NCBI GenBank assembly: GCA_005406025.1 | Contig: BGZK01001002.1 | Span: 124,001 to 188,000 of the forward strand | Length of the DNA: 64,000 nucleotides | Direction of reading: 5' to 3' | DNA from: Eumeta japonica | Lineage: Eukaryota > Arthropoda > Insecta > Lepidoptera > Psychidae | Notes under the pieces: model-generated | Databases searched by the model: none | What the model was told of the DNA's origin: nothing | Seen by the model: only the letters and a program-made list of their open reading frames with translations | Shown here: piece by piece, positions 1 to 11,100 of the stretch | Numbering within the stretch: position 1 is the stretch's first letter | How the letters are laid out: every line of letters begins with the position of its first letter | Made by a program: the position numbers and the translations under genes

Positions 1-1194
1 ATATATAAAAAATGGAAATCGAAGTCAACAACCTAGGCTCGTGGCATTCTTTTAAAAATTAATAAATATGACTGTAAAATCAGGGTGTCATTAATATATG
101 TTCAGTGCCTAAACTGCGTTTACAAAAATTTGGTTCGTCATTTATGGAACAGGGAAATTAATATGGCATATAATAGTTACTCAATCTGAACTACAAGAAA
201 AATGTTATTAAAATTTTTTCTAAGCTAATTTACATCTTAAAAAATGTGTCATTTGATTCGAAATCACATTTAGGAAGATGTGAAAAAGGGGGTTTAGGCA
301 TTTTTTCAAACGGTTTAGAAACGGAAAGCGGTTTGCGGCAGCTTAAGTGCGCGCTCGACAGTTTTATTTCCAAAGTTTAAATTACAAATACTTAAGGGGG
401 AAATTCGATAGTTGAACCATTTTTATAATATTTGTCGTTTTTAAGGATGATTGTTTAAAACGGTCATTATCGCTTTTAGATTTTTATTTATTTAATCAGG
501 CCAAAGATGTGTTAATGCTTTTTTTTACAATGTCAACAAAAGTCTCATAGCACAGTACATTATGCATTCCACTCTGATTATTCAATAATCATAGAATGCG
601 TAGGACAGTATCATTAATACATTGCAGGGCGATGCATTTATTGCTATAACATGGAATTTTACTTAATGACGAAGGTATGAATTAAAACAAAACTAAACCA
701 AAAACAAAGTTTACAGAACGATGTAAACAATAAAGAAATCCTTAATGTCACTCGATATTGAGGGGGGGGGGGGTAACTTTGTAATTTCTGTGTAAAAATT
801 GGTAATTAGAGCCAAGAACGACTAACAACCGAAGCGAATGAACGATGTGCCTGTTCTCGCTCGCTCGGCCGTGTCGGTCGCCACGAGGAAAAATGTAGGC
901 TGATAATGATTCTAAAGGGTCGATATTTTGTTTGTTAGTGTTAGTGGTCAGTCTCTGTTTAAATTGCTTTCGCTGTGTGTAGCCGGGTTCGAAAATTGCA
1001 TACATTTATTAGTATCTAAGTAATCTCATCGCGAACCGTAATAAGTACAACGTCACGGGATGACGCCGAATCAAACGAATCGTGTATATAAAAAAAACAT
1101 TTTATTAGCAAACTAATATGTAGGAAAGTACAAAATATAAGAAATTCATCGATATTACATACAAACACGAACGACTTACTACTGGAAGACTTAC
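1..1194. other. AT-rich non-coding stretch
   Basis: No coding sequence or repeat family is recognised. If the exon-like segment that follows is real, this is intron downstream of its splice donor on the minus strand. The only striking base pattern is a run of 12 G at 762..773. Confidence 0.5.
762..773. repeat. G12 homopolymer
   Basis: Twelve consecutive G, unusual in otherwise AT-rich DNA. The exact length may be a sequencing or assembly artefact. Confidence 0.9.
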
Positions 1195-1338
1195 AGAAGT
1201 AACGGACAATACAATCGTTGTTGGAGTATCACGGCCCTCTGGCGGGGCATTGTACAGATAAGCAAAAATCACAGCTCCGGTTGTCAAAAATACAATGTTT
1301 TTTTTTTGTTCCGCTTTCATCATCTTATCGATTATACG
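1195..1338 (-). CDS. Candidate first coding exon of a gene leaving the window; predicted membrane anchor
   Basis: On the minus strand a T-rich tract ending in ATAG lies just before 1338. It is followed by 15 nt of leader, then ATGATG and 43 open codons that end exactly at a strong donor, TCT|GTAAGT (donor at 1189..1194), in phase 0. The peptide starts MMKAEQKKNIVFLTTGAV and has a hydrophobic stretch at about residues 9-25 after a lysine-containing start. That suits a signal anchor or type II membrane protein such as a Golgi enzyme. The next exon would lie beyond position 1. I do not recognise the family. A chance open frame with chance splice sites remains possible; the pairing of acceptor, start, hydrophobic segment and donor is why it is listed. 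Confidence 0.38.
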
Positions 1339-3480
1339 CTATAAAATAAATAAACGAATTAATTTATTGTACAAGGTAATATGCCTGTTTACGAGTAAAG
1401 TGGATGGTATTTTATAATTTTCTATGTTCATGTTGGCGAGTTTGGAAGACGAGCGGATAATCAATTCACGGAAAGGACGGTAATCTTGTGAGATGTTTCG
1501 ACGCAATATCGTCCACTTTACTCTTAAAGCGCTTAATCAGTAATTATCGTTAAAATTAATTTAATTACTTAACAGTATAGAATTCTTACAAACGATGACG
1601 TATCAAAAATCTAATAAACAATTCAGGAACAAATGCAATAAAACTTCGATCGATTCTAATAAATCCGTCTTTCTAAATTATTTAGAAAACAACATATAAT
1701 TTATATATTACAAAAAAAAAAATATATCAACAACCATTTCGTGCACGGGCATAAACTTACTGTATAAGGTAGCGCGAGCACTCACTTACATCGTCTAAAT
1801 GGTAAAATCTCTCAAAAAACTTATCAACTAGCGTGTAAATTCGATAACGCTCGAAAATATATTACCTAATGAGATACAGCGGTCGAGTATAAAATTTGCA
1901 CAATTTCATTCAACTTAAGGTATTTACAGTAACATTAGTGAGTATTAACAATTTCGATTTGTTCTACATTGTTCATCATCGCACTGCGGCCTGCGGGATC
2001 CGAATAACATCGAAAACGGTCGGAATTGTCGAATAACGACAAGTTTTATAAACGCTTGCTCACTTTCAAAATTTGCCCGAGTGCTTTGTTAAAATAAATA
2101 AAGTCTTATAAAACGATTAAAAGGCAGTGAAAGGTTACTTAAAAAAATACACTTTAATACTTGTGTAGGGCTATGTTACTTGTAGTAATTAAAAGGTTGG
2201 CAAGAAGTCATCATTCACAACATGAGCTTTCGTTTGGCCATGGATCGTGGACGTATTATCACGACCTAATTGTGTATTAGAATGCTTTGGTTCCTAGAAA
2301 TTGGATTAATTCCTAATACAGTTGAGGTTATGCAAATCAGTAAATGACATTAAATAAGTGAAGAATAAAATTAAATAAATAAATAAAGCTAATAGATAAG
2401 TTTATCAAAACGCAGAAAAATTTATAAACTCTACAATAATTTCTAGTAAAAAGACAATAGTAAGTTTAGTTAACATTGAGTACAGGCTATTCACGTCTCG
2501 AAACGGTATTTTTTGGCTATGGTTTAAATAGACGTTGTACCTACTACAGGGCATTACGACACCTTGATCGTACATTAAAAATGGCAGCGTTGCGTGTCCA
2601 AGTTGCTGCCGGTTAACCAACAATTAGTTACGACCGGCAGGTATACAATTTTTGAAACTTGCGAGTATTAACTAAAATTATGATTTAAGTATGTTTGCAC
2701 TCTAGAAATAGAATTTGATACTAGGAGCGATATTTTATAGAATCAACTTACAGTTAAGATCAAGAAAAAAATAGAGCGAATTACAACGATTTGTTTAGAA
2801 GTAATATTGCGGTATTCTAGTCACTGTATAAAAGTCAAAAAAGCGCAAAAAGGGACTAGTTATTCAATACTGGATTATTGGACAATTCGGTAAAGAAACA
2901 GTCATGCAATTATTTAAAGACAACTTAACTTGTTTTATTTAAAACTTGTGTCAATATTTGTATAACAAGTAAAAAGGCAAAACAATAATCTTAAAGCATA
3001 TTATAGCAGATAATTAATGTAATATTAGATTCTAAATTATAAGTTATTCATATATATGTGAAATGCTGTTTGCACGTTTGTTAATCAGCGTGTTTACATA
3101 TTTAATTAAGACCAAAAGGTTTGATTAGCGAATTTTTGGCATCTATCTGTTAATATACTATGCAGCGATATTTAGTCACCCGCTCGCTATTTATGTCCTT
3201 TGTTGCCAACTCGATCGATATTTATATTAATTGTCCAATTTATTATCAATAAGAAGAATATTCTAAGAATGAATTGAAAGTAAAAAATAGTATTGTAATA
3301 GTGTAGAATTTTTGTTAAAATTGTTGTATATAAAATATAGATTTAGTAACTTTCTTTTTTTTTTTGTTTAAACAGTCTGCATAACAAGTGTGAAAGTTCC
3401 TGAAAGCTGTCATTGTATTGTTTGTATTTATTATTTACAATAAGTATTATATAATAAATAAATAATTTATCGATTATACT
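1339..3480. other. AT-rich non-coding stretch
   Basis: Short open frames here have no coding character or recognisable motif. No repeat family is recognised. If the exon to the left is real, part of this is its upstream intron. Confidence 0.5.
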
Positions 3481-5270
3481 TTGTACGTCGATTCCATGCC
3501 AAGAGAGCGTCGGAGAAATGAAAAACTCGCACAGATGTCGGGGAGGCAGGCGGCGCGCGCGCATGTGCACGGCCCAAACTGGCGTCGTAATTAATTCCGC
3601 GTTGCTAATTCGCGTCGCGGTCACGGTCCGCTGATAGATTTCGTATCGTTTCGTGTTATTCAGAACGCGTGACCTCGTCTCGCATTCGGACCGCGTACAA
3701 AAATAATAAGCGGCGTACGTACTGCGGCGGGTGACATTGTACGCGTAAGACGAGACGTGCGGAGGCCGCGGCGCCCGCCGGCCTCCGCGCGTGATTGGCT
3801 TTTTATTCCGCGGGCCGAGATAGCGCACGAGCGCGCCGCCCGCCGCCCGCTATCTCATCTCGATGCGTCAAATTTAAAAAGCTCTTCTTGCCACGGAGCT
3901 CTGATCGATTTCAAGTCGCGCATCCTATCAGCCATCCGGCAAATACATCTGCACCGACTCGACTGCGGAGTCGGCCATTCGTACGATTACAGTTGACTTC
4001 AGTTAGCAAATCTCGTAGAGCACTCGGTGAGGTGATTCATCGTAAGAAAATATTTTAGGTCGACGTCTTTGACGGAAGTCCCTTTCGAACATTATTTAAT
4101 AGCAACAAACGAATGAGATCCGTATAATAGGAGGAGAATAAGTGCGGAGACGAGGCAGCGGCGCCGGCCGCCAAATTACAGTTGCCGTGTCACGACTCGA
4201 TTTTGTATTCGCATTTCCCGCCGCGGAGTGAGAACTACTTTAATATTACTTTCATAATAGATCGCCGAGTGATACATAGTTCTGGCTATCTCGTGTGCGT
4301 CACACAGACTATGATTATGAAAGGGACAAGGATTACGTTGTGCTTTAGGTTCGAAACAAAATCGATTCCCGTCAGAGCCAGGCGACCGTTACATGTGGAC
4401 ATAATCGTCGGTTCGATCGGTCGGACGAGAAAGGGAAGGGCGCCGTTTGTAAGAAAGTGTACCGAGCACCACCCGCTCTAAGTTTATTGCGGGCCACTCT
4501 ATGTCGAGCGGTCGCCGACACGACGTGAGAGATGTAGTGCATCCAAGGAAAACCGTTCACCGCGCGCTCGGCGATGCCGGCGTCCCAATAATCGCCTGCC
4601 CGTCATTACGTCCCTTGGACGATATCGGGGAGAAAACTGTAATAACACGTCCGCACGCTTCTAATGACGACCACGCGCGCAGCCGGCATCGGCAAGCGGC
4701 CGGCGCGCGACCGCGGCCACCGCCCCCCGCGTCTAACGAGCGTGAGCGGTCCCATTGTCGACGCCGAGATTAACTCGGATCACCAGTATTTATATAAGAA
4801 CTTCGTGACTTTCGAATCGATTACAGAGACCGGCGGGCGGGCGCTCCACAGAAGGCTCTGTGTTAATTCGGAGTGGATAAACACTAGACGTCCTCGAGGC
4901 GTGTGGGGCGTCGGCGGGCGCCATTGTTAAAAACGACAGCGACGCCACTCACGACTCGGAAGGTGACCAAAAAAACGTGGAGCGGCGCGCGCGGGGACGC
5001 CGATGTAGATACGATAGCCGAGCGGTGAAAGATGGTACCGAGTTCTTTTGCACCGTTTTTTATTATTTTTTTAGAAAGTCCGGTCGGCCTCGCCGCCGGA
5101 GAAATTACCGCGGCGAGTGCTGGTCCCGCGCGGCCCATCTCCGCCGCGCTATCTGATGCTAGGCGCGCGGCGTAAAACAAAACGCCACCGAATAAGCGCC
5201 GCCTTCGCTTACGTGTCCGATGAACGGCCGCTTCAAAAGAAATAATATATAAAAATAACAATAATTCTGG
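3481..5270. promoter_or_regulatory. Large GC/CpG-rich block, possible promoter region
   Basis: About 1.8 kb with abundant CG dinucleotides and GC-rich words, in sharp contrast to both flanks. Open frames of 60-160 codons on both strands look like the by-product of high GC: they are rich in Arg/Pro/Ala, overlap one another and show no domains. It sits between the zinc-finger gene and the exon-like segment at 1195..1338, so it could hold the promoter or 5' end of the left gene. That function is inferred from composition and position only. Confidence 0.35.
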
Positions 5271-5578
5271 GCAGATAGCGACCGCATTTGACTATCTACA
5301 TCGGCGTTCTCGCTACGTAATCGCAACAGAGATCAAAAGTGACTGCCCGCATTCAATTGCACAACGTACGTAACTATTAAACATTTCTTTTGAGTTTGTT
5401 CTTAATTTACTGATTTTGATTTTGTTTCTATTTCATATATGGTAATGATGGCGATACTTCTAGGAACCAAGCATTGTACTGTTTACCGATGTTGATGTGA
5501 TAAATTTAGTAATCTCTAACCGTACTGTTTTAACTAAAAAAACGTGTATACTTAAAGGTACGAATATATAGCCTTACA

Positions 5579-5978
5579 ATGCACTTTGCCTCAATACTAG
5601 TTTTATTCTAAATGTGATCGGTCGCTGATTTTCGGATTGGTAAAATATATAGTTTGTATGGTACGTGAATTTGTCGATCCTTATTCAGCACGTAACCTTA
5701 TCAGTACATTTCTAACGACTAAAGCTAAGAATTTCGGTAACGGACGGATTGAACATAAGGTACTGTACGTTTGTGGACGATCAGGCGTAATGACCGCCTT
5801 TTCACATTATCCCCTGATAGCTTTCAGGTGCCTGGCAGCTGTCACGGACGCGTCTCATACATGTAGCACCTCGCCGACGACTACGCCGCTACGCACCCAA
5901 CTTGCGACAGCTCATGCCAAGTGTGACGTAATACTATTGACTAACGACTGCACACCGACTCGAGCCTCTGGGGACGCG
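5579..5978 (-). other. Probable 3' untranslated region of the zinc-finger gene
   Basis: Minus-strand sequence directly after the TAA stop. The first AATAAA downstream is at 5602..5607 (TTTATT on the plus strand), so cleavage is expected around 5575-5590. The end is a prediction; later signals could be used as well. Confidence 0.4.
5602..5607 (-). terminator. Candidate polyadenylation signal AATAAA
   Basis: First canonical AATAAA on the minus strand after the stop codon, about 370 nt downstream of it. It is followed by sequence containing TG-rich words. Confidence 0.4.
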
Positions 5979-7706
5979 TTACCGCTGCTTGGTCGGCTTG
6001 AGGGTGCCATTAGCCGTGGCGGTCTTTTGGGCTATATGTGTCTGGTAATGTTTGGCGAGATGAGCTTTCTGCCTAAAGCTCTTCCCGCACAAAGAGCACG
6101 CGAAAGGTTTCTCACCCGTGTGCGTCCGTACATGGACGTTCACCGAGTATTTGTCCTTGAACCCCTTGGAGCATATGGAGCAGTAGTGTAACGAGCGCTC
6201 CTTGCGAACGCCGTTGGACGTGGAGGTGGCGGGCTGGACGGCAGCGCCCGCTTGGGACTGCGAAGGCGGAGAACTTTTGTTTTGAACTCGTTTATATTTC
6301 TTACTGCTGAGCGGTTTCGTACTAGTAACCGCAGGCGAGGCTGTCACGATTTGTAAGTGCTGCGGTAGCTGCACCTCACCGGCCGGAATCATGGTGACCA
6401 GTTCGCCGTTCACGTGATGGATACTATAAACGTTTCTAGTGGGATCCAGTGGCTCCACGGAACAGAACGCCGGTTGCACCGACTCGCCGAGTTCTGTCGC
6501 TATCCTTTTTAATTTTTCATAATCCTCGGGGTAACTAGCGTCTAAATGTGACAGTAAAATGTCGTCGACGCTCTGTGTCGACGTCGGGTTCTCCCCGTTC
6601 GACATGACGACGGTCTCGGGGTCTTCGAGTAGTATCGATATGTTGGTGTTCTGTGGCGATATCGACATCAATATCTCCATTTCGTTGTCCTTGTCCTGGT
6701 ACATGGAGGGGACATCCGCTTTGTTGTTATTATTATTGTTTATTATTACTCGTTTTAATTCTGGATTTGATTCAATTTTTGTCACTACCTGATTCTTTTG
6801 AAGTGCACTATATCTAATGAAAGCCTTTCCTTGTAACGCACTCCGTAACAAAGATTCATTGGATTCTACATTTTGGTCAGTCAGTTTCCAGTCATTGTTA
6901 TTATTGTTAAATTCTACATGCGTGTCGAGACAAGGCGCAGTGAGCGCCGGACTGAGACTTTCTTCTTTGCTGTCACTAACTTGAAACTTATTTTCTTCAT
7001 AATTATACGGTTCTACCTTAACTAACGTATTTTCAACAGTTTGTTCACTGCTTTCGCCTTCTTCATAATTGTAAGATTCTACTTTTGGTAAGATATTAGA
7101 ATTAAGTGAGTCTTGACTGAAATCGTTTGGAAAAGTGTTCATATTTAGTATTGACTCGAGATCCAAGGACGTCTGCTGCTCTATATCAGTGGGGCTGGAC
7201 ATCGATACGTCCTCTTCTTTGCCCCAGTAACGACTCGCGTTCGCCTCGTTCATGTCTTGGTTGAGGACGGTCAGAGTATAGATTTGCCCATCCGTATTAT
7301 TGCTAATCAATTTATTAGAGATGGCTGTGTCGCCGCAGGTTTGCGATGTATTTAAATCGTTGTCTTGATTCCAGTAAAACTTATTGAGATCTTCTAGCAT
7401 GGCTGTTTCGAGACGCTCCCGGTCACGATCCACGTTCCAAATTGAATCGAAGCTTTGTAGAGTAGTCGACGTAGTGGCGGTCATGCCTGTCGTGGTCACG
7501 GGATGCGTGCTACCGGCCGCCAACAGGCTGTTGTTGTTCTGTTCCTTGGGCTCCTCCGATAGTAACGGGTTCGATCTCGAATCGGGAGATTCCATAAACA
7601 CGTTAACGGATCGCATCTGCTGTTTGTACTGCGCATCCGTGATCTCGTTGGACGTCACGAAGTCGAAGAAGTCCGATTTCGACAGTTCTGAAGCAGTCGC
7701 CGTCAT
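5979..7706 (-). CDS. Two-finger C2H2 zinc-finger nuclear protein, probable transcription factor (575 aa, complete)
   Basis: The product should bind DNA in the nucleus and regulate transcription. Two adjacent C2H2 fingers lie at the C terminus: C509, C512, H525, H529 and C537, C540, H553, H557, both C-X2-C-X12-H-X3-H, joined by the classic TGEKPF linker. All zinc ligands are intact. A basic patch at about 464-477 (SSKKYKR) may be a nuclear localisation signal. Residues 1-460 are acidic, Asn/Ser/Thr-rich and probably disordered, with poly-Asn at 267-271 and 323-328. A repeated motif KVE-(S/P)-YNYEE occurs at 208-216 and 230-238; its VKVE core fits the sumoylation consensus. Residues 421-454, around VNGELVTMIPAGEVQLPQ, look less disordered and may be a conserved segment. 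The start is the first ATG after an in-frame stop at 7794..7796, and the whole frame is in one exon. I cannot name the orthologue. Confidence 0.9.
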   Translation of the reverse strand: MTATASELSKSDFFDFVTSNEITDAQYKQQMRSVNVFMESPDSRSNPLLSEEPKEQNNNSLLAAGSTHPVTTTGMTATTSTTLQSFDSIWNVDRDRERLETAMLEDLNKFYWNQDNDLNTSQTCGDTAISNKLISNNTDGQIYTLTVLNQDMNEANASRYWGKEEDVSMSSPTDIEQQTSLDLESILNMNTFPNDFSQDSLNSNILPKVESYNYEEGESSEQTVENTLVKVEPYNYEENKFQVSDSKEESLSPALTAPCLDTHVEFNNNNNDWKLTDQNVESNESLLRSALQGKAFIRYSALQKNQVVTKIESNPELKRVIINNNNNNKADVPSMYQDKDNEMEILMSISPQNTNISILLEDPETVVMSNGENPTSTQSVDDILLSHLDASYPEDYEKLKRIATELGESVQPAFCSVEPLDPTRNVYSIHHVNGELVTMIPAGEVQLPQHLQIVTASPAVTSTKPLSSKKYKRVQNKSSPPSQSQAGAAVQPATSTSNGVRKERSLHYCSICSKGFKDKYSVNVHVRTHTGEKPFACSLCGKSFRQKAHLAKHYQTHIAQKTATANGTLKPTKQR

Positions 7707-7882
7707 GTCTATTCTTTTGAGCCGGGCCGATATGGCTTTTTGTGTTATCAGTCCAACTCTACGTAAAGTTATCGTTGTCGGCTTTGCCGATTGTCACTTT
7801 TTCCTACTACCACTTATGAACTCTAGATATAAGTAAAACACAAACAGTAGCGCACAGTGGTGCACGGGGCGCAGCCGTGGCG

Positions 7883-7966
7883 CTAGTGCGGCGGGGCGCG
7901 GCGGCGCGGGGCGGGCGGCCCGGTGGCGTGCTCGTAGTCGCACCTCGCTTTCTTCTCGCCCATCAT
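7883..7966 (-). CDS. Upstream ORF 3 (27 codons)
   Basis: Starts at the first ATG of ATGATG and stops at TAG. The peptide begins MMGEKKARCDYEHATGPP and then becomes Pro/Arg-rich. The same frame is open further upstream, back to a TGA about 30 codons before the ATG, and reads with a protein-like mix of residues. It may be a translated leader peptide or a remnant of coding sequence. It ends 176 nt before the main start codon. Confidence 0.35.
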   Translation of the reverse strand: MMGEKKARCDYEHATGPPAPRRRAPPH

Positions 7967-8001
7967 TCGGGTCGGCTTCTGCTGCACTGTGGCCGAGTCA
8001 T
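7963..8001 (-). CDS. Upstream ORF 2 (12 codons)
   Basis: Encodes MTRPQCSRSRPE. Its ATG overlaps the stop of upstream ORF 1 (ATGA at 7998..8001) and its TGA overlaps the ATG of upstream ORF 3 (ATGA at 7963..7966). It is listed because of these overlaps; nothing else supports translation. Confidence 0.3.
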   Translation of the reverse strand: MTRPQCSRSRPE

Positions 8002-8051
8002 GCGGCGAGCTCGGCTCGCCGCCGGTAGTTGGCCTCCTGGATGAAAATCAT
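7998..8051 (-). CDS. Upstream ORF 1 (17 codons)
   Basis: Encodes MIFIQEANYRRRAELAA. The frame stays open upstream to the splice acceptor at 8114, so a start in an earlier exon could lengthen the peptide; the exon-like segment at 48237..48271 would do this in phase. Its stop overlaps the next upstream start. Confidence 0.35.
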   Translation of the reverse strand: MIFIQEANYRRRAELAA

Positions 8052-8114
8052 TTTGTGTCTTCGTGATAGGACCGATGATCGGCTGGCTTTAGTTTCTATG
8101 CTGCAACGTTGAAC

Positions 8115-8131
8115 CTGAAAATAACAAAAAA
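8115..8131 (-). other. Splice acceptor of the zinc-finger exon
   Basis: On the minus strand this reads TTTTTGTTATTTTCAG and then exon sequence GTTCAAC. A polypyrimidine tract directly before CAG is a strong acceptor and implies at least one upstream exon at higher coordinates. Confidence 0.65.
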
Positions 8132-11100
8132 TATTTTTATGATATAATATATATTTTAAGGTTCTCTTACGTTATAATAGTACTGATATAATACACAAAT
8201 GTGAACGTATATACTTTCAATGTATACAAAGTACGGCCGAAAACCAATCGGTGAGTCAGAAACTAATAAATTATTTTGTGGTTTTAATTAACGTGTTCGA
8301 TTTTTCACGTTAAAGCGTGAATTAGAATATAATATTAGAATAGAATAGAATGTATATATAGAATAAAGCGGGAATATAATTAGAAGTAAACTTCTAATTA
8401 TGTTGTAAAGCTTTTTATAACTCGACGAGAGGTAAGTCTCTTAAGAAGACCAAAGATTCGAGTATTCGAAATTAAAGAGTATTTTCCTTCGAGATCGATA
8501 TGTTTATTGATCGGTTCTTCAATCTTCCCTTCTATTATTTCTAAACTCTTACTTATTAAATTGGTATAACAATTCACTCTTTATCACTATAAAACTTGTA
8601 AACTCGGGCATCAACCCTCGTCCCCTTTTCTGTAATTCTCCTTAGTTTTTCTCAATTGTTATGCGCGAACTCGGATTCGAATGTTTTATTCTATTCCAAC
8701 TGAACGCGAACTCGCGAACCCTCATATGCAAGCAGGGAGATCGGATACCTCCTATGTCACCTACTCCTACTACAACATTCTCCCATAATTTTTTTCTGGT
8801 TGAGAGGCATGGATCTACACGTCAGCTTAGGACCAGTTGAGAACGGCAAAGGACTGTTATTTTTAACGCCGTGACAACGTTCAGCAAGTACAATTTAACG
8901 CGTTATTGAAGCACGGTAGTTTTTATATAATTAATTAATATAAATAACTAAATATCTAGTTTCTCTAATTTTAAAAACGTAGGCAATTTAAGAAGCGTTG
9001 ATTTGTAACTTAGTAAACTGTATCATAAGACTATTTTACTAAATGTTATTAAAAACATTTTTAAAATACTTAACAGTATTTCAAATGATATTTATCCTTT
9101 CAAGGGATATCTCAATCGTTATATTAATACAATCTTTTTTAGGTCCAAATAGCTCCCCATGCTAATGTATTTTTTTTCCCTTCGTTGACCGGTAACATAT
9201 ATGTTTGAGCTTTCTCTAAGTCTAACGTCGCATCAAAACTCCAAATTCATAAGTTACATAGTTTTGAAAACAATCTTGTCAATAGACAAGATAGTGATCT
9301 TCTAAGCGTTCCGTTTTTGCGTGTGAGACAAGTAACTCTAAAGACAGGCCCTGTCTAAATTATTTGTATGATACAACCGAAACTGGGTCGAATCGAGCGG
9401 TAATGGCAATCGATAGAACTACAAGTATCGTGACAGTCTGTGCGAATTTCGTAGGACGCTCGCCATTGTCCTGTCTCTGGCGATAGAGCGTAGACTGCGA
9501 GTCCCCATTTCGTCCGCTAGCGACCTCTCACGTCGAACAAGGTGTACGTTAATCGCCATTGTTAACAGAATGTTTCTTCTCAATTAATTACTTATTTAAT
9601 AACAGCATTACATAGAAAATATTTGATTTACTTAGCTTTTACCGATAAACGCTCGGTATGTATATTTTATTAATATCTATATATTTGGTAAGGATATTAT
9701 AAGTTATTGTATATTTCGTTAGATTTGTTTGAAAAATGAAAATGACATGGATTGTATTAGGTACATGATAAAATATTGCTTTAAAACTTCAACAATATAA
9801 ATTAGTTTAATAATAATTAACGAATACTGTGAGCAGAAGTTTTAAATCCGCACAGAAATTTTAATTATGTTTCCGTTGAGCAAAGTTTTAATGAATGTCG
9901 GCTCATTTTTATGCAAAAAAAAAACCAATTCACCGTTAGGGTATAATCTATATCATTCGCTCAGAAACAGCTCAATTAATCATTATTCGTGTTATTGATT
10001 TTATTCATAAGAAAGTTCGGCCGCTTGTGTGTTTGTTATTCAACACATATTAACGGTCGAAAGCGTTCGAATAAAATTTGTCAAACAGACACGTCAACAG
10101 AATTTAACATAACCTACTTTTAACCTCAAAATTAGAAAAAAAACCGTTTTTTTAATATTCATTTTAAACTCGAAAAAAATTATAAATATCAAACATATTT
10201 TCAAAACAGATTGGTAATGAAATATTTTTGAAACCAAATTGGAATCGGGAACAGAATCGAGAAAAAAATCAGGATCAGAACGGAGAGGAAAGAATCGAGT
10301 TCGGAAATAAAAGGACTGGTGTCGGAGCGGGAGTGGAATCAAAGTTAAAATAAGATCAGATTCTAGGATCGATCGATATCTGATTAGGAACAGAGAAAAA
10401 CGAAAATGACCCGAAAACCTATTAATATTGGATTATTTTAAATTTTTATGATAAAATATGCATATTAAATTTAAATGTGATGTACATAGTAATATGTATT
10501 TATCGAATATTCGATTACCATTAACCACGTACATCGTTATCGAGGTCAATTTAATAAATTTACGTACACTTTTTAAATCCTTATACGTAATTATTAACAG
10601 TTTACTAATGGAATGATTAATAATGTATGCTTAACTACATATTACGTCACCACAAACTATATCACACACATAGCCTACGATAAATCGTTTTCGATAGTGA
10701 TTTATATTATGTAATTTTTTTAATTAAATTAACCGCATAGCGATTAACAGCTCGCAACCAGTTCGCTTCAACGACGAACCTTAATACATCGACCATACAA
10801 GAAAGCCGCAAGAAAGGGACACCAAAACTGTTGCTGTCTCAGACTCGTAACAAGTCGCGCCGTCTGCGCATTCGTCTGCTATAGATCGGTAAAACACCGT
10901 CAGTTGTCTATTTACCACGTTTTTATTAACCCGCACGCATGTATGTTGTAATGGATGTCGGTTCTGATACATTTTTATGTTTGATTTCAAATTAACTTCC
11001 CGATAATGTAAAGAAAGACATATGTGAAAAATATGTTAGAATTGGATGATGGTATAACAAAAGGAAGACGAAGAAAAATGTAATATGTTAGCTTATTTAA

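Larger units (their letters stand above)
7707..8114 (-). promoter_or_regulatory. 5' leader of the zinc-finger mRNA with coupled upstream ORFs
   Basis: Exonic sequence between the acceptor at 8114/8115 and the main start codon. The middle (about 7860-8030) is very GC-rich, while the 150 nt next to the ATG are not. It holds three short upstream ORFs linked by overlapping stop/start codons, so scanning ribosomes would meet several starts before reaching the zinc-finger ORF. Translational control of the main ORF is inferred from this arrangement, not shown. Confidence 0.6.

Noticed and set aside
3343..3828. 161-codon minus-strand open frame in the GC-rich block
   Set aside because: Arg/Pro-rich, overlaps other frames on both strands, and shows no domain; high GC lowers stop-codon frequency.
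4884..5261. 125-codon minus-strand open frame
   Set aside because: Low-complexity Ala/Arg/Ser content within the same GC-rich block, without a recognisable motif.
5637..6191. 184-codon plus-strand open frame
   Set aside because: It overlaps the zinc-finger coding region and its 3' UTR in antisense, has no motif, and is explained by the opposite strand.
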